A DNA stretch of 10,126 bases from Candidatus Methanoplasma sp. (GTDB lineage Archaea; Thermoplasmatota; Thermoplasmata; Methanomassiliicoccales; Methanomethylophilaceae): the NCBI GenBank assembly GCA_031274665.1, contig JAISPV010000059.1, positions 1-10,126 on the forward strand, written 5' to 3'. Each line of letters begins with the position of its first letter. Position 1 is the stretch's first letter. The translations under genes were made by a program, and so were the position numbers. The notes below the pieces were generated by a model. That model searched no databases. It had not been told where the DNA came from and worked only from the letters and a program-made list of their open reading frames with translations. This document shows, in pieces, positions 6,932-10,126 of this stretch.

Positions 6932-6937
6932 TTTAAT
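6932..6937 (+). promoter_or_regulatory. TATA-like element of dph5-trm5
   Basis: TTTAAT is centred about 26 bp before the dph5 ATG (6961), and there is no Shine-Dalgarno in front of that ATG. Both points fit a leaderless start of the dph5-trm5 transcript. The preceding 6810-6930 holds nothing I recognise. Confidence 0.45.
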
Positions 6938-6960
6938 CTGATGATATCGATCAATCACCC

Positions 6961-7761
6961 ATGACATCGGAGATCGTGTTCGTCGGGCTGGGGCTCAGCG
7001 GCACTGACGGAATGACCGTCAAAGGGCTGAATGCGTTGAAGGAATGCGACAAGATATACGCCGAGTTCTACACCTCAACACTGATAGGCGCCGGCATAGG
7101 CGACCTCGAATCCGTCATAGGAAAGAAGATCAGCATCGTGCACAGGTCGCAGGTGGAGGAAGAGGACATCATCATCGCCGATGCAAGATCGATGAGAGTA
7201 GGGTTCGTCACGGCGGGAGATACGATGTTAGCAACCACGCACGTCGACCTCAGGATACAGGCGGAAGAGGAAGGCATCCCCGTGAGGATCATACACGGGG
7301 TCTCCATATTCGGCGCGTGCCCCACATCCCTCGGCCTCCAGCCCTACAAGTTCGGAAGGACGGTGACCCTGCCGTTCTTGGAAGCGGATTATCAGCCTAA
7401 GTCCCCCTACGATAACATCAAGCAGAATAAGGACAGAGGCCTGCACACGATGATCCTACTGGACATAAGAGCGGACGAGCTCAGGTACATGACGGCCCAC
7501 CAGGCCCTGGAGTGGCTGATCGAAGGGGAGAGGAAATGGGGGGAGAACCTGATCACCGACAGGACCATAATATGCGTAGTGTCCAACGTCGGATCGAAGG
7601 ATGAGAAGATAACCGCCGGTTATCCTCAGGACCTTATGAAAAAGGACCTCGGAGCGCCGCTGCAGACGCTTGTGATACCCGGAGACCTGCACTTTATGGA
7701 AGCCTATGCCCTGGTGGACTTTGCCGGAGCCCCGAAAGAGATAATCGACGAAGAGGACTGA
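6961..7761 (+). CDS. dph5: Diphthine synthase (SAM-dependent methyltransferase)
   Basis: A 266-residue cytoplasmic methyltransferase of the tetrapyrrole-methylase-fold family. It uses S-adenosylmethionine to methylate the 3-amino-3-carboxypropyl group on the diphthamide histidine of elongation factor 2. The N-terminus IVFVGLGLSGTDGMTVKGL is the family's first glycine-rich loop, followed by CDKIYAEFYTS. GFVTAGDTMLATTHVDLRIQ carries the SAM-binding GD(x)xxATTH motif, and GVSIFGACPTSLGLQPYKFG is the conserved central block. Length is typical for archaeal Dph5. It is followed after 2 bp by trm5, whose Shine-Dalgarno GAGGA lies inside the last dph5 codons, so the two form a translation-quality operon (EF2 modification plus tRNA m1G37). 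Confidence 0.95.
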   Translation: MTSEIVFVGLGLSGTDGMTVKGLNALKECDKIYAEFYTSTLIGAGIGDLESVIGKKISIVHRSQVEEEDIIIADARSMRVGFVTAGDTMLATTHVDLRIQAEEEGIPVRIIHGVSIFGACPTSLGLQPYKFGRTVTLPFLEADYQPKSPYDNIKQNKDRGLHTMILLDIRADELRYMTAHQALEWLIEGERKWGENLITDRTIICVVSNVGSKDEKITAGYPQDLMKKDLGAPLQTLVIPGDLHFMEAYALVDFAGAPKEIIDEED

Positions 7762-7763
7762 AG

Positions 7764-8768
7764 ATGCAGGTATGCATACGCGTCCCGAAAAAGGAAGGCG
7801 AGAGGGTCAGAACGGAACTGCTGGCCATAGGTTTGCTCGATACGGGAAGGAAGATCGGCTCAGACGATCATTTCCTTCTGATCCCGGTATTGGCAGAGAG
7901 ATACGGGGACTACGAGGTGATCGAAGCGGAACTGGATACTATCGAGCAAACGCCGACCGATTACAAAGAGTTCTTAGATATCCCGGAAGAGTTCAGGGAA
8001 GATCTTCCGACGTCGTTCGACATGATAGGCGACGTGGCGGTGATAAAGCTCCCCGACCAGCTCATACCATACAAAGGCCGGATCGGCGAGGCGCTGATGA
8101 TTGTCAACAGGTCGATAAGGACGGTGATGATGGATTCGGGCGTCAAGGGGGACCTCAGGATAAGGGATCTCGAACAGATAGCGGGCGAAGGAAGCTCCGA
8201 GACGATGCACAAGGAATTCGGAGTGAGGATGATGACGGACCCCGCAAAGGTCTAGTTCAATCCCAGGCTGGCGACCGAAAGGTCCAGGGTAGCGTCGTTG
8301 GTGAAGGACGGGGAAGTGATAATAGATATGTTCGCGGGTGTCGCCCCCTTCGGATTGGTAATATGCAAAAGGGCCGGACCCAAGATCGTTTATTCGATAG
8401 ACATCAACCCCGACGCGGAAGGATTCGTCAGAATGAACATGCAGCTTAACCGCGTGGAGAACATCGTACCGATCACAGGCGATTCGGCGGAAATGATAAG
8501 AGAACTTCCCGATGCCGATCGGATCATAATGAACCTGCCTCAGACGGCAGACAAGTTCCTGTGTGCAGCGCTTTCAAGGACGAAGATCGGCGGTGTTGTC
8601 CATATGCACAAGGTGATCGAAAGAGCGGAGACGGACGGCCTCATCGAAAAGATAAAAAAAGATGCCCGGTCCGGCGGGTTCGGAATAAGCGTGAACAGCG
8701 TGACAGAGTTGAAAACGTATTCCCCCACAATGAGCGTCTATGTTCTCGATATAAGAAGGGAAACGTGA
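7764..8768 (+). CDS. trm5: tRNA (guanine37-N1)-methyltransferase with in-frame TAG (possible pyrrolysine)
   Basis: One frame of 335 codons including the final TGA, broken only by TAG at 8253-8255 (codon 164). GAGGA before the ATG at 7764 is a good ribosome site. Trm5 makes m1G at position 37 of tRNAs using S-adenosylmethionine, which prevents frame slippage. Before the TAG lie the small N-terminal domain and the segment PTSFDMIGDVAVIKLPDQL. After it, FNPRLATERSRVASL (165-179), the SAM loop DMFAGVAPFG (188-197) and the NLP active-site motif (257-259) follow in normal order. In relatives the motif reads VYFSPRLATER or IYFNPRL, so TAG sits exactly at the Tyr position. A product ending at 163 would lack the whole catalytic domain, and no ribosome site or ATG near 8256 suggests a split gene. 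Pyrrolysine readthrough is the favoured reading; a TAC/TAT-to-TAG mutation or error is the alternative. The SAM loop has Ala where Gly is common (GVAPF). Confidence 0.85.
8253..8255 (+). other. In-frame amber codon in trm5, candidate pyrrolysine site
   Basis: GTC-TAG-TTC-AAT-CCC: the frame upstream (from 7764) and downstream (to 8768) is the same, and conserved Trm5 sequence directly abuts on both sides. The replaced residue is a conserved tyrosine one base change away (TAC or TAT). None of the window's complete intact genes uses TAG as its terminal stop. Confidence 0.6.
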
Positions 8769-9257
8769 TCACTTCTTTACGGGATCGAGCGTGACGCCGG
8801 TCTGTCCCTGGTAGTTGCCGCTTCTTTGGGCGTAATCCTTGTCCGATGATGTCGTAAGTGTTTCGAATATCATCTGGCAGAACCTTTCTCCGATGGGTAT
8901 CTCAACGACCTCGTCGGTCGCATTGTACGCTCCGAGCGTAAGCGTCCCCTCGAACCCCGCATCGATCTTTCCGAAAGCGCCGATGCATCCTTTTCTGATC
9001 CAGGTGGTCCTCATCCACAGCTGCGCGCAGACATCCTTGGGCATACGCACCCTTTCGATGGTGGAGACATAGAACATCGTCCTCGGCGGGATCCTGACGA
9101 CGCCTTCCTTTTTTATCTCGGAATCCCCTCTTATTGATATCTCTGATATTCTGAGATCATAGCCGTTCGGGGTAAGCCCTCTGTCATGAAAATCGCTGAT
9201 GCCCAAATAGCCTGATCTCATTCCCGCTAAGATGTCTTTGTCAGAAAGTATCGCCAT
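8769..9257 (-). CDS. dUTPase / dCTP deaminase family protein, probably dUTPase
   Basis: A 162-residue protein of the trimeric dCTP deaminase/dUTPase fold, which controls the dUTP pool. LSDKDILAGMRSGYL begins it as in archaeal Dcd proteins. PNGYDLRISE (30-39), QLWMRTTWIRKG (79-90), the core KIDAGFEGTLTLGAYN (97-112, with Asp99) and a nucleotide-capping tail with GNYQGQTGV (147-155) follow. Dcd and bifunctional Dcd-Dut enzymes have Glu in the core where this protein has Gly109 (normally ITLE, here LTLG). That Glu is the deamination residue, so dUTP hydrolysis alone seems more likely; this is inference. The ATG at 9255-9257 has CTTATAAG about 26 bp upstream, fitting a leaderless transcript. Its TGA abuts the convergent trm5 TGA with no spacer (shared TGATCA palindrome). 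Confidence 0.85.
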   Translation of the reverse strand: MAILSDKDILAGMRSGYLGISDFHDRGLTPNGYDLRISEISIRGDSEIKKEGVVRIPPRTMFYVSTIERVRMPKDVCAQLWMRTTWIRKGCIGAFGKIDAGFEGTLTLGAYNATDEVVEIPIGERFCQMIFETLTTSSDKDYAQRSGNYQGQTGVTLDPVKK

Positions 9258-9277
9258 GATGTCGCATAGGTAATATC

Positions 9278-9287
9278 ACTTATAAGG
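9278..9287 (-). promoter_or_regulatory. TATA box of the dUTPase-like gene
   Basis: On the minus strand this reads CCTTATAAGT, centred about 26 bp upstream of the ATG at 9257, as expected for a leaderless archaeal promoter. Confidence 0.6.
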
Positions 9288-9365
9288 TTTCAGAATAGGC
9301 CGGGGCACCTTTGCGCAGGATCAAACGACATTTTTTGACGAAGACATGTGAAATGAAATGTGACC

Positions 9366-9420
9366 GGTACTATCTACCAAAAAAGGAGTTGGATGTATAG
9401 TACAAAACATTGATATACAT
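9366..9420 (+). promoter_or_regulatory. Promoter region of the 9468 gene with inverted repeat
   Basis: GTACTAT (9367-9373) and its inverse ATAGTAC (9397-9403) flank a purine-rich spacer. They are followed by the TATA-like TGATATACAT (9411-9420), which would start transcription near 9440. This gives a short leader containing the AGGTGA ribosome site (9457-9462). The inverted repeat just upstream of the TATA box may be an activator or repressor site. Confidence 0.4.
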
Positions 9421-9467
9421 AGCACACCACTCCATTGTCGAAAGGAAAAAACCTTTAGGTGAGAAAA

Positions 9468-10025
9468 ATGGCAATGAAGAATACGGTTTTATTTCTTATC
9501 GTAGGTATCGTGGTCGTTGCGGTCGCAGCCGTAGCTATATACCATGTTTTTAACAACGGTAACAGTGATGTAGACGACGGCGGCAGTGTGGATGATGGGA
9601 CCACATATTGGTTCTACCTAGACTATAGCATTTACGAAACAAGCACTATAAAGAACGGATGGATCTCTGGAAAAGGCGGCAATGCGCTCGAGGGACTTTT
9701 CACGGCGTTGAAGGACAAAGAGATACCATATGAAATACCCACTTCAGGGGGCGCAGCAGGATTCATCACATCGATCAATGAAGTGGATCCGATCTGGGAC
9801 ATGACCGCACCCGCTGCATACAGTTGGTCACAGTTCATTTGGGCGGAAGATTCATTTGACGTATCACTGAGCGGATGGGAGGAAATGGACGTTTCCATAG
9901 CAGGCGTGACAACATCTCAGAACATATTCTATTTAGGAGTGGCACAATGGGATACCTCGTCGTTCACGTGTCTGTTCGATCCCAACACACTAACAGGATG
10001 GCAGACCGGAGGGCCATCAGCTTAA
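9468..10025 (+). CDS. Membrane-anchored extracytoplasmic protein of unknown function
   Basis: A 185-residue protein started at the ATG at 9468. AGGTGA (9457-9462) is a perfect partial Shine-Dalgarno five bases before it, so an in-frame GTG at 9459 lies inside the ribosome site and is unlikely to be the start. Residues about 5-27 (TVLFLIVGIVVVAVAAVAIYHV) are one transmembrane helix. A low-complexity Asp/Gly linker (SDVDDGGSVDDG) follows, then a soluble domain rich in aromatic residues (YWFYLDYSIYE, WSQFIWAED). The layout indicates N-in/C-out anchoring in the cell membrane. GNALEGLFTALKDKEIPYEI is vaguely like DUF4430/ubiquitin-like uptake-associated domains, a weak impression only. The next gene also starts like a membrane protein, so a surface or transport cluster is possible. 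It ends in TAA and is followed by a terminator. Confidence 0.8.
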   Translation: MAMKNTVLFLIVGIVVVAVAAVAIYHVFNNGNSDVDDGGSVDDGTTYWFYLDYSIYETSTIKNGWISGKGGNALEGLFTALKDKEIPYEIPTSGGAAGFITSINEVDPIWDMTAPAAYSWSQFIWAEDSFDVSLSGWEEMDVSIAGVTTSQNIFYLGVAQWDTSSFTCLFDPNTLTGWQTGGPSA

Positions 10026-10039
10026 TATAAACAATAATG

Positions 10040-10062
10040 GCCGCTTAGGCGGCTGTTTTTTT
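10040..10062 (+). terminator. Hairpin and T7 tract after the 9468 gene
   Basis: GCCGC (10040-10044)/GCGGC (10049-10053) with a TTAG loop is followed by seven T (10056-10062), 14 bp after the TAA. Confidence 0.75.
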
Positions 10063-10080
10063 AACAATGGAGGATGGATA

Positions 10081-10126
10081 TTGGACACCCTGAAGCTGAA
10101 GACAACCCTGTCTGTTTTTTTTGTGG
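10081..10126 (+). CDS. Start of a probable membrane protein (TTG start, cut by window edge)
   Basis: GGAGG (10069-10073) lies seven bases before TTG at 10081-10083, an ideal spacing. The frame reads MDTLKLKTTLSVFFV to the window edge: a short basic stretch followed by hydrophobic residues, as in a first membrane helix. The ATG at 10074 directly abuts GGAGG and is too close to be used. Only 15 codons are visible, so no function can be given. Confidence 0.5.
   Translation, partial: MDTLKLKTTLSVFFV

Noticed and set aside
8298..8768. Separate small methyltransferase gene downstream of a short trm5
   Set aside because: The frame is continuous with the upstream part, conserved residues start at codon 165 right after the TAG, and the first start-like codon (TTG, 8298) would lose the FNPRLATER motif and has no ribosome site.
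9459..9467. GTG start for the membrane-anchored protein
   Set aside because: The GTG is part of the AGGTGA ribosome site, which is ideally spaced for the ATG at 9468.
1..10126. CRISPR array, insertion sequence or attachment site
   Set aside because: No regularly spaced repeats with unique spacers, no transposase, and no long terminal inverted repeats with target duplications were seen.

Overview
The window looks like a piece of a methanogenic archaeon's chromosome, most likely one of the Methanomassiliicoccales (Methanomethylophilaceae-like, gut or rumen). This is an inference from gene content: a fused ADP-forming acyl-CoA synthetase, diphthine synthase (Dph5), archaeal Trm5, an archaeal dUTPase/dCTP-deaminase-type protein, A/T-rich TATA elements about 26 bp before several start codons (leaderless genes), and an amber codon inside trm5 placed where a pyrrolysine-decoding archaeon could read through it. 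All seven complete intact genes end in TAA or TGA and none in TAG, which fits a lineage that avoids or reassigns TAG.

Layout. 1-1872 (minus) is a long ankyrin- plus HEAT-repeat protein that runs off the left edge. 1873-2640 is a 768-bp gap holding a G+C-rich, pairing-rich block (about 2132-2459) that looks like a structured RNA of unknown family, then an A+T-rich promoter region with three CGAAATTC-type repeats. 2641-4731 (plus) is the ADP-forming acetate/acyl-CoA ligase, closed by a hairpin terminator. 4766-6079 (minus) is a two-gene module: an HTH-DUF3990 protein resembling a toxin-antitoxin-type ADP-ribosyltransferase, and a small partner protein, preceded by an 8-bp-periodic repeat array that is a likely autoregulatory operator. 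6210-6809 is a graveyard of the same kind of genes: a short DUF3990 remnant, then a broken mntA/hepT (nucleotidyltransferase/HEPN) pair carrying several -1 frame changes. 6961-8768 (plus) is a translation-quality operon, dph5-trm5. It meets a convergent dUTPase-like gene (8769-9257, minus) with no spacer. 9468-10025 (plus) is a membrane-anchored extracytoplasmic protein with its own terminator, followed by the first codons of another membrane protein at the right edge.

How the genes fit together. The conserved genes (acd, dph5, trm5, dut) are housekeeping and use the archaeal promoter style. The material between acd and dph5 is an accessory insertion of toxin-antitoxin-like modules, one intact and one decayed. 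The most notable point is trm5. Its reading frame is interrupted by TAG exactly at the tyrosine of the family motif [V/I]YF(S/N)PRLxTER, and the frame then continues intact through the whole methyltransferase domain. Either pyrrolysine is inserted there, which would link tRNA m1G37 formation to pyrrolysine supply, or there is a point mutation or sequencing error.
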